DNA of 64,000 nucleotides from Mycobacterium vicinigordonae (GCF_013466425.1 NZ_CP059165.1:3658001-3722000), one strand, 5' to 3'; shown: positions 24,855 through 38,000, counted from the first letter of the stretch. Translations and numbers: made by a program. Notes: generated from the sequence alone by a model not told the origin.

Positions 24855-25681
24855 GTGGCGGCGACCGTCCCAGCGGCCAGCAGGATCAGCACGGCCGTCC
24901 CGGCTAGCACCCGGTAACCGACGAACCAATACATGTTGTGGCGCACCAGGAAATGCAGGAACCAGGAAACTGCGGCAAGACCGACCACGAACGCGATCAA
25001 CATGGACGTCACCAGCTGCGGGCCGGTGGCGCTCATGCCTTCGGTGACTGGGTGGAAGGCATCCGGCAGCGAGAACAATCCGGAGGCGAAGACCGCCGGG
25101 ATGGCCAGCAGAAACCCGAAGCGGGCGGCCAGTTCGCGTTCCAGCCCGAGGAACAGCCCGGCGCTGATGGTCGATCCGGACCTTGACACGCCGGGTACCA
25201 GCGCCAGGCACTGAGCGGTGCCGACTACGGCGGCGTCACGCCAGTTGAGGCGCTCGATGCCGCGGGTCTGCTGGCCGAGGCGCTCGGCCAGCGCGATCAC
25301 CGCCGAGAACAGCACCATCGCCGTCGCGATAACCCACAGGTTGCGCACGCCCGAGCGAATCTCTTCCTTGAAGAACAAGCCCAGCACGCAGATCGGGATG
25401 GTCCCGATGATGACGTACCAGCCAAGCCGGTAGTCGGTGTTGCGCTGCGACTTCACCATCAGACCGGTGAACCAGGCCCGGACGATGCGCACGATGTCGC
25501 GGGCGAAGTAGAGGAGTACCGCCGCCTCGGTGCCGAGCTGGCTGACCGCGGTGAACGACGCGCCGGCGTCGGCGCCAAAGAACACCCGGGACACGATCGC
25601 CAGGTGCCCCGACGATGAGATCGGCAGGAACTCCGTCAGGCCCTGCACCACAGACAGGACGACGACTTGCGTCCAGGACAT
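24851..25681 (-). CDS. uppP: Undecaprenyl-diphosphatase UppP (BacA type)
   Basis: UppP dephosphorylates polyprenyl diphosphate at the membrane, recycling the lipid carrier of peptidoglycan and arabinogalactan synthesis; its overexpression gives bacitracin resistance. The 276-aa protein has about eight hydrophobic helices and both active-site motifs: [17 protein letters not shown] near the N terminus and [16 protein letters not shown] in the middle. GTG 25699 would add six residues. ATG 25681 ([14 protein letters not shown]) matches the family start. Neither start has a strong ribosome site. Confidence 0.95.
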   Translation of the reverse strand: MSWTQVVVLSVVQGLTEFLPISSSGHLAIVSRVFFGADAGASFTAVSQLGTEAAVLLYFARDIVRIVRAWFTGLMVKSQRNTDYRLGWYVIIGTIPICVLGLFFKEEIRSGVRNLWVIATAMVLFSAVIALAERLGQQTRGIERLNWRDAAVVGTAQCLALVPGVSRSGSTISAGLFLGLERELAARFGFLLAIPAVFASGLFSLPDAFHPVTEGMSATGPQLVTSMLIAFVVGLAAVSWFLHFLVRHNMYWFVGYRVLAGTAVLILLAAGTVAAT

Positions 25682-25752
25682 CGGGGTAACCGCAGACACG
25701 ACGACGACCGTACCTGGTGTACGGGAGGGCTACCGGATGCGAGTGGCCGCGC

Positions 25753-26055
25753 TCAGCGCGAGAGGGGAACGGCGTGGGCGACTGCGTCGCGGACCGCTGC
25801 GGCTAGGCTGCGCTCGTCGGTGAGGTCGATGTCCCGGACGCCGCGAACGGATCGTGCGACGACGTCTTCGTCCTGTGGGACGGGCCCGGACAGCCGGGGC
25901 CGGTAGATTTCGACGATCAGCGAGTGATGCTCAATGTGAAAGGAAAAACTGCGTCCATCTCCTACTTCGCCGTATCCGCTGGCGAAGATCCCTGCGGACA
26001 TGTCCTCGATGGCGAACTCGTTGTTCGCGATATACCGGTCAGCGATGACGGTCAT
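25753..26055 (-). CDS. Conserved hypothetical protein, Rv2137c-like
   Basis: This 100-aa soluble protein has no domain I recognise. The recognisable pattern is IANNEFAIEDMSAGIFASGYG, then a beta-rich FSFHIEHHSLIVEIYRPRL, and an acidic-to-helical C terminus DLTDERSLAAAVRDAVAHAV. It sits upstream of uppP with a 71-bp gap in the same direction, as in M. tuberculosis, where the product is longer. It is divergent from lppL. Confidence 0.75.
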   Translation of the reverse strand: MTVIADRYIANNEFAIEDMSAGIFASGYGEVGDGRSFSFHIEHHSLIVEIYRPRLSGPVPQDEDVVARSVRGVRDIDLTDERSLAAAVRDAVAHAVPLSR

Positions 26056-26163
26056 GGCGCGAGAGTACCCGGGCCATACCGGGTTATGCGGTCAACATGA
26101 CGAAATTGGGCGCGGTGACGTTTTTAGAATCTGATATGTGTCGTCGACGTTGGGATCTGACGG

Positions 26164-27189
26164 TTGCTGTCTGAGTTCCTGAGAAGTACTGTCCTGCGCT
26201 TCGCCGTACTCGCGGGTTTGCTGGCGGGGGCGGCTGGGTGCTCGGGCAATCCGTTGGTCGCCACTCCCCCCACGATCCAACCCGCGCAGCCCGCCGTTTC
26301 ACCACCCGCGCACAACCCGGCCGGCACGGTGCAATCGCTGGGCGGCCACCCCCAGAACACGTTCTTCGACGACGACACCCATCAGTTGACGGTCCTGTGC
26401 CCTGGCACCGACCCGGCGGCACCCGCCGGCCTCGCTGTGTTGGGCGCCCAGAGCGCACCCCGCGTGATTGCGCTTCCCGGCCCCGTCACGGCCATCACCG
26501 GCGACGGGCACGGCACGGCTTTCCTGGCGACGCGCGGCGGCTACCTGGCGGTCGAGTTGACCGGCGCCAAGACCACCGCAGTCACCGTGGACGAGCGCAC
26601 CGAATTCACCGCGATCGCGCGCCGCGCCGACGGGATGCTGGTGCTGGGCACCGCTGACGGCGCGGTGTACACGCTCAACGCCGACAACTCCGTGGCCAGC
26701 CGCAACAAGATCTTCGCCCGTGTCGATGCGCTGGCGACACAAGGGAATACAACCGTCGTGCTCGACCGGGGGCAGACATCGGTCACGACTATCGGGGCCG
26801 ACGGCCGGGTCGAACAGGCGCTGCGGGCCGGCGAGGGCGCGACCACGCTGGCGGTCGACCCGCTGGGCCGGGTGCTGGTCGCCGACACCCGCGGCGGCCA
26901 GCTGCTGGTCTACGGGGTGGCCCCACTGATCCTGCGCCAGGCGTTCCCGGTGCGGCAGGCGCCTTACGGGCTGGCCGGCTCGGCCGCGCTGGCGTGGGTG
27001 TCCCTGACGGCGTCCAACGTCGTCGTTGGTTACGATCTGAGCACCGGAATCCCCGTGGAAAAGGTGCGTTACCCAACCGTGCAGCAACCTAACTCGCTGG
27101 CCTTCGACGCGACGTCGAACACCCTGTACGTGGTGTCGGGCTCCGGCGCGGGTGTCCAGGTCATCGCGAACGCAGTGGGCAAGCCTTGA
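26164..27189 (+). CDS. lppL: Putative lipoprotein LppL, beta-propeller type
   Basis: This 341-aa predicted lipoprotein starts at TTG. The signal peptide (FLRSTVLRFAVLAGLLAG) ends in the lipobox-like AGAAGC with Cys26. The mature part is built of repeated four-strand units (GHGTAFLATRGGYLAVELTG, GMLVLGTADGAVYTLNA, TLAVDPLGRVLVADTRGG), consistent with an NHL/YVTN-type propeller on the outer face of the membrane. Ligand and role are unknown. It is the Rv2138 orthologue and overlaps the next gene at TTGA, forming a tight lppL-DUF5703-pyrD run. Confidence 0.9.
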   Translation: MLSEFLRSTVLRFAVLAGLLAGAAGCSGNPLVATPPTIQPAQPAVSPPAHNPAGTVQSLGGHPQNTFFDDDTHQLTVLCPGTDPAAPAGLAVLGAQSAPRVIALPGPVTAITGDGHGTAFLATRGGYLAVELTGAKTTAVTVDERTEFTAIARRADGMLVLGTADGAVYTLNADNSVASRNKIFARVDALATQGNTTVVLDRGQTSVTTIGADGRVEQALRAGEGATTLAVDPLGRVLVADTRGGQLLVYGVAPLILRQAFPVRQAPYGLAGSAALAWVSLTASNVVVGYDLSTGIPVEKVRYPTVQQPNSLAFDATSNTLYVVSGSGAGVQVIANAVGKP

Positions 27190-27449
27190 CCAGCGGGACC
27201 ACGCCGCGGTGGAGTCGGTTGCCAGCGGGGTGGGAAGCCGACATGTCCGACGAGTACGAGTGGGCACCGCTGCGCCTTCCACCTGACGTCACCCGTCTGA
27301 GCGCATCCACCCGGCTCTCGATCGAGGCCGAATACCGCGGCTGGGAGCTGACACGGGTTCGGCTGTACACCGACGGGAGCAGACGAGTTTTGTTGCGCCG
27401 CAAGAAATCTCGGCTGGAAGGCCGCGTCACAGACCAGCCGGAACTGTGA
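27186..27449 (+). CDS. Small DUF5703-type protein
   Basis: This is an 87-aa soluble protein with [22 protein letters not shown] followed by [22 protein letters not shown] and a basic end [10 protein letters not shown]. It resembles the small DUF5703 family of actinobacteria. The function is unknown. TTG 27186 overlaps the lppL stop, and the stop overlaps the GTG of pyrD (GTGA), so all three appear translationally coupled. An ATG at residue 20 is a possible but less conserved start. Confidence 0.8.
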   Translation: MTSGTTPRWSRLPAGWEADMSDEYEWAPLRLPPDVTRLSASTRLSIEAEYRGWELTRVRLYTDGSRRVLLRRKKSRLEGRVTDQPEL

Positions 27450-28567
27450 CGGAGGCACCAGCGCACGAGGACGCGCACCGGATTTACCGCCTGTTGCGAA
27501 ACGTGTTGTTCGCCGTACCGGCCGAGCGCGTGCACACCCTGGCCTTCGGCGCGCTGCGCGCTGCCACGTCCACCGCCCCGGCGCGCCGGGCGCTGAGCCG
27601 TCGACTGGGGCCGAGCGATCCGATCCTGGCCAGCACCGTATTCGGAGTGCGGTTTCCCGGACCGCTCGGGCTGGCCGCCGGGTTTGACAAGGACGGCACC
27701 GGTCTATCTATCTGGGGCGCAATGGGATTCGGCTATGCCGAGATCGGCACCGTCACCGCCCACCCCCAGCCCGGCAACCCGGCACCCCGGCTGTTCCGGT
27801 TGCCCGACGACCGCGCCCTGCTCAACCGGATGGGCTTCAACAACCACGGTGCCGGCGCGCTCGCCGCGCGACTGGCACAGCACCCCCTCGACGTGCCGCT
27901 CGGGGTGAACATCGGCAAGACCAAGGCAACGCCCGCCGCCGACGCCGTCGCGGACTACCGGGCCAGCGCCCGGCTGCTAGCTCCGCTGGCGTCATACCTG
28001 GTGGTCAACGTGAGCTCGCCGAACACGCCGGGACTGCGCGATTTGCAGGCTGTCGAATCGCTGCGACCGATCCTGTCCGCCGTACTTGCCGAATCGGCCA
28101 AGACACCCGTGCTGGTGAAAATCGCGCCCGACCTCACCGACCCCGAGATCGACGAAATTGCCGATCTTGCCGTGGAACTGGGGTTAGCCGGCATCGTGGC
28201 CACCAACACCACGATCTCGCGCGACGGACTGCGCACGCCGGGGGTCCACGCGCTGGGAGCGGGCGGCATCTCCGGCCCACCGGTCGCGCGTCGTTCGCTG
28301 CAGGTTCTGCGCCGGCTCTACCAGCGGGTCGGCGACAGCTTGGTGCTGATCAGCGTCGGCGGCATCGAAACCGCCGAAGACGCCTGGGAGCGCATCACCG
28401 CCGGCGCATCGCTGCTTCAGGGTTACACCGGCTTCATCTACGGCGGCGGTTTGTGGGCCAAGGATATTCACGACGGCATCGCTCGCCGACTGCACGAGGG
28501 CGGGTTCGCGTCGCTCGCCGACGCGGTGGCATCGGCAGTGAACAACCGCCAGAGCCCATCGGGCTAG
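27446..28567 (+). CDS. pyrD: Dihydroorotate dehydrogenase (quinone), class 2, PyrD
   Basis: PyrD is a membrane-associated flavoprotein that oxidises dihydroorotate to orotate with quinone as acceptor in pyrimidine synthesis. The 373-aa protein has the class 2 N-terminal helical extension ([20 protein letters not shown]). It then has the FMN barrel with [12 protein letters not shown], the active-site serine loop [14 protein letters not shown], and the phosphate-binding [15 protein letters not shown] and GYTGFIYGG. It is slightly longer than the M. tuberculosis protein. It is the last gene of the conserved block before the PPE region. Confidence 0.96.
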   Translation: MTEAPAHEDAHRIYRLLRNVLFAVPAERVHTLAFGALRAATSTAPARRALSRRLGPSDPILASTVFGVRFPGPLGLAAGFDKDGTGLSIWGAMGFGYAEIGTVTAHPQPGNPAPRLFRLPDDRALLNRMGFNNHGAGALAARLAQHPLDVPLGVNIGKTKATPAADAVADYRASARLLAPLASYLVVNVSSPNTPGLRDLQAVESLRPILSAVLAESAKTPVLVKIAPDLTDPEIDEIADLAVELGLAGIVATNTTISRDGLRTPGVHALGAGGISGPPVARRSLQVLRRLYQRVGDSLVLISVGGIETAEDAWERITAGASLLQGYTGFIYGGGLWAKDIHDGIARRLHEGGFASLADAVASAVNNRQSPSG

Positions 28568-29044
28568 CACCTCGGTTTTGTCCGCTGGACTAGCCGACAC
28601 TTCTTTGCTATCAACCCCATTGACCATCGCTTCTTTCGGCCTCGCCCACGCGTTACGTTGTATCGAACCACCAATCCACTGAACACTTTTGCCCCCGAGA
28701 GTCCGCTGCGCCTCGGGTTGATGGCCGATTTTTGGGGTGAACTTTTCTCCCCCTATCGGGGGAGACGACGTTGTGCGGCCGACTCCGAATGCCGAGCCGC
28801 CGACTCTGGCAACTGACTCGAAAATTGTTGTTGCAGAATATATTTCGACGAAACTGCGGACGCGGACCGGCGTCGTTTTCCGGTGGAAACGGGGATGGCA
28901 CTGCCGCATCAAGGTGGTTGCGAATTCCCGAAATTCAGCTATGAATTGCGGTGATTCGTCTCGACGCTGCCCAGTATCCGTCCGATCAGCCACAGCCACC
29001 CGCAGTCGAAACGTTGGGAAGCTGTTTGAAATCAGGGAGATGCG
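28568..29044. other. Long upstream region of the PPE gene
   Basis: No gene is supported in these 477 bp. The region holds the palindrome at 28743-28765 and a long, relatively A+T-rich 5' leader for the PPE gene. A ribosome site GGGAG sits 5 bases before the PPE ATG. An AT-rich tract near 28830-28850 (AAAATTGTTGTTGCAGAATAT) is unusual for this genome and may be part of a promoter. I cannot place the -10 and -35 boxes with confidence. Confidence 0.5.
28743..28765 (+). promoter_or_regulatory. Palindromic box A upstream of the PPE gene
   Basis: TCTCCCCC (28746-28753), a 4-base spacer TATC, and GGGGGAGA (28758-28765) form a perfect inverted repeat preceded by TTT. Its end is 279 bp from the PPE start. 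The same box with spacer TACC, read in the direction of transcription, lies upstream of the PE-like/response-regulator unit (39107-39129). Two orientation-matched copies beside an orphan regulator suggest a protein-binding operator. It lacks a trailing T tract expected of a terminator. Confidence 0.6.
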
Positions 29045-32000
29045 ATGGATTTTGCCCGGCTGCCGCCCGAGCTCAATTCGCGGCGCATGCTGGGCGGCGC
29101 TGGAGCGGGACCGATGCTGGCCGCGGCGAAGGCCTGGCAGGGGTTGGCCGCCGAGCTGGGTACGTCCGCACTGTCGTTTTCCGCCCTGACCTCAGCGCTG
29201 ACGACCTCGTCGTGGCAGGGCTCCGCTGCGGCGGCGATGATGAACGCCGCCGCCCCGTATGCCAAGTGGCTCAGTTCGGCGGCAGAGCAGGCCGAGCAGG
29301 CCGCGACTCAGGCCCGGTTGGCCGCAGCGGCGTTCGAGGCGGCCCAAGCCGCGACCGTGCACCCGGCAGTCATCTCCGCCAACCGCGCCCAGCTGATTGG
29401 GCTGGCGAGGTCCAACGTGCTGGGCCAGAATTGGCCCGCGATCGCTGCCATCGAGACCGAGTACGAGCAGATGTGGGCCCAGGACGTCGCGGCGATGTTC
29501 GGCTACCACGCCGATTCCTCGGCAATCGCGTCGACGATCAAACAATTCCGCCAGCTCCACGCGGGGCCGACCGCGACCAGTCCGGTACCGGCCGCAGCCG
29601 CCGCCCAACCGATCGCACTGGCCGCCCAGGCCGCGGCCAAACCACTAGCCCGGCTCAGTTCAGCCCTCACCAACCTAGGCGTGGCCAACGTGGGCTCCGG
29701 AAACGTCGGTCTGGGAAACATCGGAAACTTCAACTTCGGGCTCGGAAACATCGGCAGCTTCAACCTCGGCAGCGCCAATGTCGGCAACACAAACATTGGT
29801 TCGGGAAATATCGGCAACAGTAACGTCGGTTTAGGCAGCAGCGGGTTCGGCAACATCGGGCTAGGCAGCCTCGGCGAGGACAACATCGGCTCCGGAAACT
29901 TCGGCATCGACAACCACGGATTGTGGAACTCCGGTACCGGCAATATCGGTTTCGCCAACGTCGGAAATTCGAATTTCGGTATCGCAAACAGCGGCAACAA
30001 TAATGTCGGAATCGGCCTGACCGGCAACGATCAGATCGGCATCGGCCTGATCAACACCGACAACCTCGGACTGTTCAACTCCGGCACCAGCAACATCGGC
30101 ATGTTCAACTCCGGTACTGGCAACATCGGATTCTTCAACTCCGGCACCGGAAACGTCGGCATCGGCAATTCCGGCATCGCCAACTGGGGTTTCAGCAACC
30201 CAGGTGTCGGCAATACCGGGATTGGTAATACCGGGAATTTCAATACCGGCATCCTCAATGCAGGCATCGGCAATACCGGCTTCGGCAACACAGGTAGCTA
30301 TAACTCCGGCTTCCTGAACGCAGGCAGCTTCAACTCCGGTAACTACAACACTGGCAGCTACAACACCGGCGGGTTCAACCCAGGTGATTACAACACCGGT
30401 CTACTGAACACCGGCAATGTCAATACCGGCGCTTTCAACAGCGGAAATTTCAACAACGGTTTTTTCATAAGTGAGAACAATCAGGGCCAGATCAGTCTTC
30501 ACGTGGGGATCGAAATTCCAACCATTCCGATCGATACCTCGTCCATCAAGCCGCTAAACCAGACCATAGTCCTCGGCGGCCAAGTGCACGAGATCCCGCC
30601 GTTCATCTTCGAACGCTCGTATTTGAACGGCGATTTCTACGTCGGTCCCGTCTACGTGTCTTCGTCCACGATCACCGAACCGACGGTGACCATTGCGCTC
30701 GGCGGGCCGTCGACTGTCTTTGGGGCCGCGATCGAGGGCTTACTGCAGGGCGGCACCATCGAAATCATCAATATCCCGGGCGGGCCGGGTTTCGGGAATT
30801 CGACGGCGGGTCCGTCGTCGGGGTTCTTCAATTCCGGAACCGGCAGCTCCTCAGGTTTCGGCAACTCCGGCGCCAACGCCTCGGGCTGGCAGAACGCCGC
30901 GGTGGGCTCCTTGGGCGGGGTCTCCGGTTTCCGCAACGCCGGGTCCCTGCAATCCGGCCTCCTCAACTGGGGCAACACCGTCTCCGGGATCTACAACACC
31001 GCCAGCACCGACCTGGCCACCCCCGCCTACCTGTCCGGCCTGGCCAACACCGGCACCCACCTAGCCGGCGCCTTCCAGCACCCCGCCACCATCATCACCA
31101 ACCTCGGCCTGGCCAACCTCGGCGACCACAACCTCGGCATCGCCAACCTCGGCGACCACAACCTCGGCATCGCCAACCACGGCGACCACAACTGGGGCAT
31201 CGCCAACCTCGGAGATGCCAACCGCGGCATCGCCAACCTCGGCACCCTCAACCACGGCATCGCCAACACCGGCACCTTCAACGTCGGCCTAGCCAACACC
31301 GGCAACTCCAACCTAGGCCTGGCCAACACCGGCAACAACAACATCGGCATCGGCCTGACCGGCAACGACCAAATCGGCATCGGAGCACTCAACTCCGGAC
31401 ACGGCAACATCGGCCTGTTCAATTCCGGAACCAACAACATCGGCTTCTTCAACACCGGCGATAACAACGTCGGCCTGTTCAACACCGGCACCAACAACTG
31501 GGGCCTCGGCAATACCGGAAACCTCAACACCGGCCTGTTCAACTCCGGCGCCACCAACACCGGCCTGTTCAACGCCGGCGCCACCAACACCGGCCTGTTC
31601 AATCCCGGCAACTACAACTCCGGACAGTTCAACACCGGCAGCTTCAACACCGGCGGCTTCAACGCCGGCAACACCAACACCGGCATCCTCAACACCGGAA
31701 ACATCAACACCGGCATCCTCAACACCGGAAACATCAACACCGGCATCCTCAACAGCGGCAACATGAATAACGGGCTGCTCTGGCGCGGCGAAAGTCAAGG
31801 CCACTACGGCGCTCACTACGCCATCACATTCCCGGAGATCTCCCTGAATCTGACGGCCACGATCCCCGTAAACATCCCGATCAACATCGAGTTCACTACG
31901 ACCGTCTTCAGCGGAATCACCGTCGACGACATTCCCTTCGGCACGACAACCAAGATCGGCCCCATTCCGGTTCTGCGCGGCACCATCAACTCCCTCACCA

Positions 32001-35000
32001 TCCCGCCGCTCTACATCAACGGACCAGCACCGCACATCCAGATCGGACAGGCGGATGGCTCGACGACGATCGTCATCCCGATTTCCGCCAGTCTCGGCCC
32101 AGCCGAATGGACGTTGTTCAACTTCGGTGGCGCTACCGGGTATGGGAACTCGTCGAGCAGTCCGTCGTCGGGGTTCTTCAATTCCGGAACCGGCAGCTCC
32201 TCAGGTTTCGGCAACTCCGGCGCCAACGCCTCGGGCTGGCAGAACGCCGCGGTGGGCTCCTTGGGCGGGGTCTCCGGTTTCCGCAACGCCGGGTCCCTGC
32301 AATCCGGCCTCCTCAACTGGGGCAACACCGTCTCCGGGATCTACAACACCGCCAGCACCGACCTGGCCACCCCCGCCTACCTGTCCGGCCTGGCCAACAC
32401 CGGCACCCACCTAGCCGGCGCCTTCCAGCACCCCGCCACCATCATCACCAACCTCGGCCTGGCCAACCTCGGCGACCACAACCTCGGCATCGCCAACCTC
32501 GGCGACCACAACCTCGGCATCGCCAACCACGGCGACCACAACTGGGGCATCGCCAACCTCGGAGATGCCAACCGCGGCATCGCCAACCTCGGCACCCTCA
32601 ACCACGGCATCGCCAACACCGGCACCTTCAACGTCGGCCTAGCCAACACCGGCAACTCCAACCTAGGCCTGGCCAACACCGGCAACAACAACATCGGCAT
32701 CGGCCTGACCGGCAACGACCAAATCGGCATCGGAGCACTCAACTCCGGACACGGCAACATCGGCCTGTTCAATTCCGGAACCAACAACATCGGCTTCTTC
32801 AACACCGGCGATAACAACGTCGGCCTGTTCAACACCGGCACCAACAACTGGGGCCTCGGCAATACCGGAAACCTCAACACCGGCCTGTTCAACTCCGGCG
32901 CCACCAACACCGGCCTGTTCAACGCCGGCGCCACCAACACCGGCCTGTTCAATCCCGGCAACTACAACTCCGGACAGTTCAACACCGGCAGCTTCAACAC
33001 CGGCGGCTTCAACGCCGGCAACACCAACACCGGCATCCTCAACACCGGAAACATCAACACCGGCATCCTCAACACCGGAAACATCAACACCGGCATCCTC
33101 AACAGCGGCAACATGAATAACGGGCTGCTCTGGCGCGGCGATTATCAGGGGCTTTACGGCTTCAACTACACAATCTCTATCCCGGACGAGGCCATTCCGT
33201 TCAATCTCGATATATCGATTCCGATAAATATCCCGATAAGCATTTCACTGGGTTCGGTGGCGGTTCAGGGATTCACCATCCCCGAGTACACCGCTGAAAT
33301 CAACGTCCTCGGAACCGGTACCACCGAACTCATCAGCGTTGGCCCTGTGACATTCGGCAACATAACGTTATCCCTACCTTCGATAGACACCGTAATCGGA
33401 GGACCGACCACAACATTGAGTCTGACCGGCGGCGGCGGTATCGGCCCGATTAGGATTCCGATCGTCGACCTGGGCGGGACACCGGGCTACGGGAACTCCA
33501 CTACCAGCCCGTCGTCCGGCTTCTTTAACTCCGGCACGGGCAGTTCGTCGGGATTCGGCAATATCGGCGCCAACAACTCAGGATTCCTCAACCTCGGTAC
33601 CGGCGGCACGGGCGTGTCGGGCTACCGGAACGTCGGCGACCTGGTGTCAGGGGCGAAGAACGTCGGCAACACCGTCTCGGGGTGGTTGAACACCAGCACT
33701 GCGGACCTGGCGACGGCCGCCAATATCTCCGGCCTAGCGAACAGGGGCAGCAACCTTTCCGGGCTGCTCAGCGGCTTCGCCATCTCGAACCTGGGTCTCG
33801 GCAACGACGGCAGCTTGAACGTGGGCAACGGCAACATCGGCGCCTACAATCTCGGCAGCGCAAACATCGGCAGTCACAACTTCGGCGTGGCCAACATCGG
33901 TGATCTCAACCTCGGAATCGCTAACCACGGCAATCGAAATTGGGGCTGGGGCAACCTCGGCGACGCCAACATTGGCTTCGGAAACCTCGGCAGCCTCAAC
34001 CACGGCCTGTGGAACTCCGGACACGGCAACATCGGGCTGGCCAACTACGGCAACTCCAACCTAGGACTGGGCAACAGCGGCAACAACAACATCGGCATCG
34101 GCCTGACCGGCAACGACCAAATCGGCATCGGGGCACTCAACTCCGGACACGGCAACATCGGGCTGTTCAACTCCGGAAACAACAACATCGGCTTCTTCAA
34201 CTCCGGCGACGGCAACACCGGGATCGGTAATGCCGGAGCCGGCAACTGGGGCATCGGAAACGCCGGCACCGGCAACATCGGGGCCGCCAACGCTGGCAGC
34301 TACAACTCGGGTCTGTGGAACCCGGGCAGCGGCAACACCGGCGTCCTCAATCCCGGGTCGTTCAACACCGGTCTGACGAACACCGGTGTCGCGAACACCG
34401 GTGTCGGAAACGTCGGAAGCTACAACTCCGGGCTGTACAACACGGGCAGTTTCAACTCCGGCAGCGGCAACGGCGGCGACTACAACACGGGTGGGTTCAA
34501 CTCTGGCGACTACAACACCGGCCACCTGAACTCCGGAAACGTCAACACCGGAGCCTTGAACACCGGCAGCTACAACAACGGATTCTTTTGGCGCGGCGAC
34601 TATCAGGGACTACACGGTTTCCATGCCGGAATACACATTCCCGAATTCACGCTTATCGATGCCAGTTTCGAGATTCCATTGAATATCCCGATCAGCACCG
34701 ACATGACCAGTATCGTCCTCTACCCCATCACTATTGCACCCTTCACAATTTCCGGGCTTGACTCGTCGTACCTCAGCATCACTTTCGACGGCATCTTCAT
34801 TCCGGCGATCACCGGCCTACTACCCGCGATCGATATTCAGATCGGCGGACCCGACACGACGATCCCGGTTAGCATCCACAGCGGCGTGGGGCCCATCGAC
34901 ATCAATTTCATCGATATTCCGGCAGCGCCAGGTTTCGGGAATTCCACGACCGCGCCATCGTCGGGGTTCTTCAATTCCGGAACCGGCAGTGCCTCGGGTT

Positions 35001-38000
35001 TCGGTAACTCCGGCGCCAGCGCCTCGGGGTGGCAGAACGCTTCGCTGGGCGGGGTCTCGGGCTTCCGCAACGCCGGCTCCCTGCAGTCGGGCCTGCTCAA
35101 CTTCGGCGACACCATCTCGGGCGTCTTCAACAGCGGTACCGGGCTGTCGGGCATCGCCCACAACGACCTCGTCCCGGGCAATCTGACCAACCTCAACATC
35201 GGTTTGGGCAACCTCGGCGCCTACAACCTGGGCTCGGCCAACATCGGCGACTACAACATCGGCAGCGCCAACCACGGCAACCACAACTTCGGCCTGGCCA
35301 ACCTCGGCGACGCCAACATCGGCCTGGCCAACCTGGGCGACTTCAACCATGGCCTGGCCAACACTGGAATCGGCAACATCGGCCTGGCCAACGCAGGCAA
35401 CTCCAACCTCGGGATCGCCAACACCGGAAACAACAACATCGGCATCGGCCTGACCGGCAACGACCAGGTCGGTATCGGGCTGTTCAACACGGCCAACTTC
35501 GGTCTGCTCAACTCCGGCACCGGCAATGTCGGCATTGGCAACTCCGGCACCAACAACATCGGGCTGTTCAACTCTGGCGATGGCAACATCGGCATCGCCA
35601 ACTCCGGCACCAACAACTGGGGATTTACCAACACCGGCACCCTCAACACCGGCCTCTTCAACTCCGGCAACATCAATACCGGACTGCTCGACTCGGGTAT
35701 CGCCAACACCGGCATCGGCAACGCCGGCAACTACAACTCCGGCAACTACAACACCGGCAGCTTCAACACCGGCGGACTCAACGGCGGCAACACCAACACC
35801 GGACTGCTCAACGGCGGCAGCCTCAACACCGGCATCGCCAACACGGGCAACATCAACACCGGATTCTTCAACACAGGCAACCTCAACAACGGCATGTTCT
35901 GGCGCGGCGACAACCAAGGCCAATACGGCGCCTATTACGCCGTCACAATTCCCAAGATCGGCGCGTTCTTCGACATCTCGATCCCCGTCAATGTGCCGCT
36001 CACAATGAGCATCACCGACATACAGATCAATCCCGTCAAGATCCCCACCATCACGTTCAGCGGTCTCGACAGCGGATTGGAGGGACAGGTAACCGGCTCA
36101 ATCGGTCCGATCAGCATCTTCGGCGAGGACGCCGGCGACCCCATCATCATCAGTTTCGGAGACCAACCGACCTTGGCACTCAACATCGGTAACCCCGATG
36201 GCTCAACCGTGATCGGTATCGGCGGAGCGGGCGGCCTGGGTCCGATCACGATCCCGATCATTGATTTCGGCGGTCATCCCGGATACGGGAACTCCACTTC
36301 CGCGCCGTCCTCGGGATTTTTCAATACCGGCGCTGGCAGCGTTTCGGGATTTGGCAATTCCGGCATCAACACCTCGGGATGGCAAAACGTCTCGTATGGA
36401 GCCCTCGGCGGAGTCTCAGGATTCCGCAACGTCGGCGCCCTGCAATCAGGTTTGCTCAACTTCGGCAATACCATCTCCGGCGTCTTCAACACGACCGCCA
36501 GCGACCTGGCCACCGCGGCCAATATCTCTGGCCTGCTCAACACCGGCACCGACCTGTCCGGGGTCTTCTTCAACGGCGCCGCGGTCCACTCTCCCGTCAA
36601 TATCGGTTTGGGAAACCTCGGCGACTACAACCTGGGCTCGGCCAACCTCGGCGACTACAACATCGGCAGCGGCAACCATGGCAGCCACAACGTCGGCCTG
36701 GCCAACCTAGGCAACCTCAACCACGGCCTAGCCAACACCGGAATCGGCAACATCGGACTGGCCAACGTCGGCAACTCCAACCTGGGCATCGCCAACACCG
36801 GAAACAACAACATCGGGATCGGCCTGACCGGCAACGACCAGGTCGGTATCGCGCTGTTCAACACGGCCAACTTCGGTCTGCTCAACTCCGGCACCGGCAA
36901 TATCGGCATTGGCAACTCCGGCACCAACAACATCGGGCTGTTCAACTCCGGAAACGGCAACTGGGGCATCGGCAACTCCGGCGAATACAACACCGGCTTG
37001 TTCAACCCCGGCGTGGCCAACACCGGGCTGCTCAACGTCGGCGTTGCCAACACCGGCATCGCCAACGTCGGAAACTACAACACCGGCAACTACAACACCG
37101 GCGGCACCAACACAGGCAGCTTCAACAGCGGCAGCTACAACAGCGGGTGGTTCAACCCTGGCAACTACAACACCGGCTTCTTTAACGCCGGCAACTCAAA
37201 TACCGGGCTGGCAAACTCAGGCAACGTCAACACCGGCGCATTCATTACTGGCAATTACAGTAACGGACTACTGTGGCGCGGCGACTACCAGGGCTTGGCT
37301 TCATTCGGATACTCCTCAACCATTCCCGAGATTCCGTGGCACTACGACATCAACGCCGATATCGAGATTCCTGTGACCGGCACTCTCAGTGAGATCACGC
37401 ACGGCGACATCAATATCTCGGATATCCCGGTCAAGGTCAAATTAGAGCAAACCGTGTGCTACCCATACTGGGAATACCCCTACTACCGCTGCGACACGGT
37501 GACAATTCCGGTGTATGACACTCCGATACCAGGGCGGACCATCGACGCAGCCATACTTGTACCTGCGACTACGATCAACGAGGTATTGTCGAACTCCTTC
37601 GACCTCGCGGACAGCGGCGCCCTGGATTCACGCACGTTCGGCTTCCAATTCCAGCAAAGCCCTGGATACTTCAACTCAAGCGATGAGCCCTCATCTGGCT
37701 TCTTCAACTCGGGTGGCGGCGGCGCATCGGGGTTCTTCAACTCCGGCGATGGACCCCTCTCGGGCATCGCAAACAGCTTCGCGAACACGTCCGGGCTGAA
37801 TAACGCCGGCGGTCCGGGTAACTCCGGTTATCTGAACGACGGCCAACTAGAATCAGGATTAGCAAACTTCGGAAACACGATTTCCGGCTTCGTCAATACC
37901 GGTCCCTCTATTTCCGAGGCAGCTTTTGACTCGGGGCTCGGAAACGTCGGTTCGAATCTTTCGGGACTTCTCAACTCGGTGTCGTTACAGCGAATTCTCG

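Noticed and set aside
28743..28765. Palindrome read as a transcription terminator of pyrD
   Set aside because: It lies about 180 bp after pyrD, has no T tract, and has a matched copy upstream of another unit, so an operator is the better reading.
34820..35923. 367-codon minus-strand frame inside the PPE gene (AGVEEAGV-type repeats)
   Set aside because: It is the reverse reading of MPTR codons. The periodicity is inherited from the PPE repeats.
29680..37260. Regular short DNA repeats that might suggest a CRISPR array
   Set aside because: They are in-frame pentapeptide codons without unique spacers of constant length, and no cas genes are nearby.
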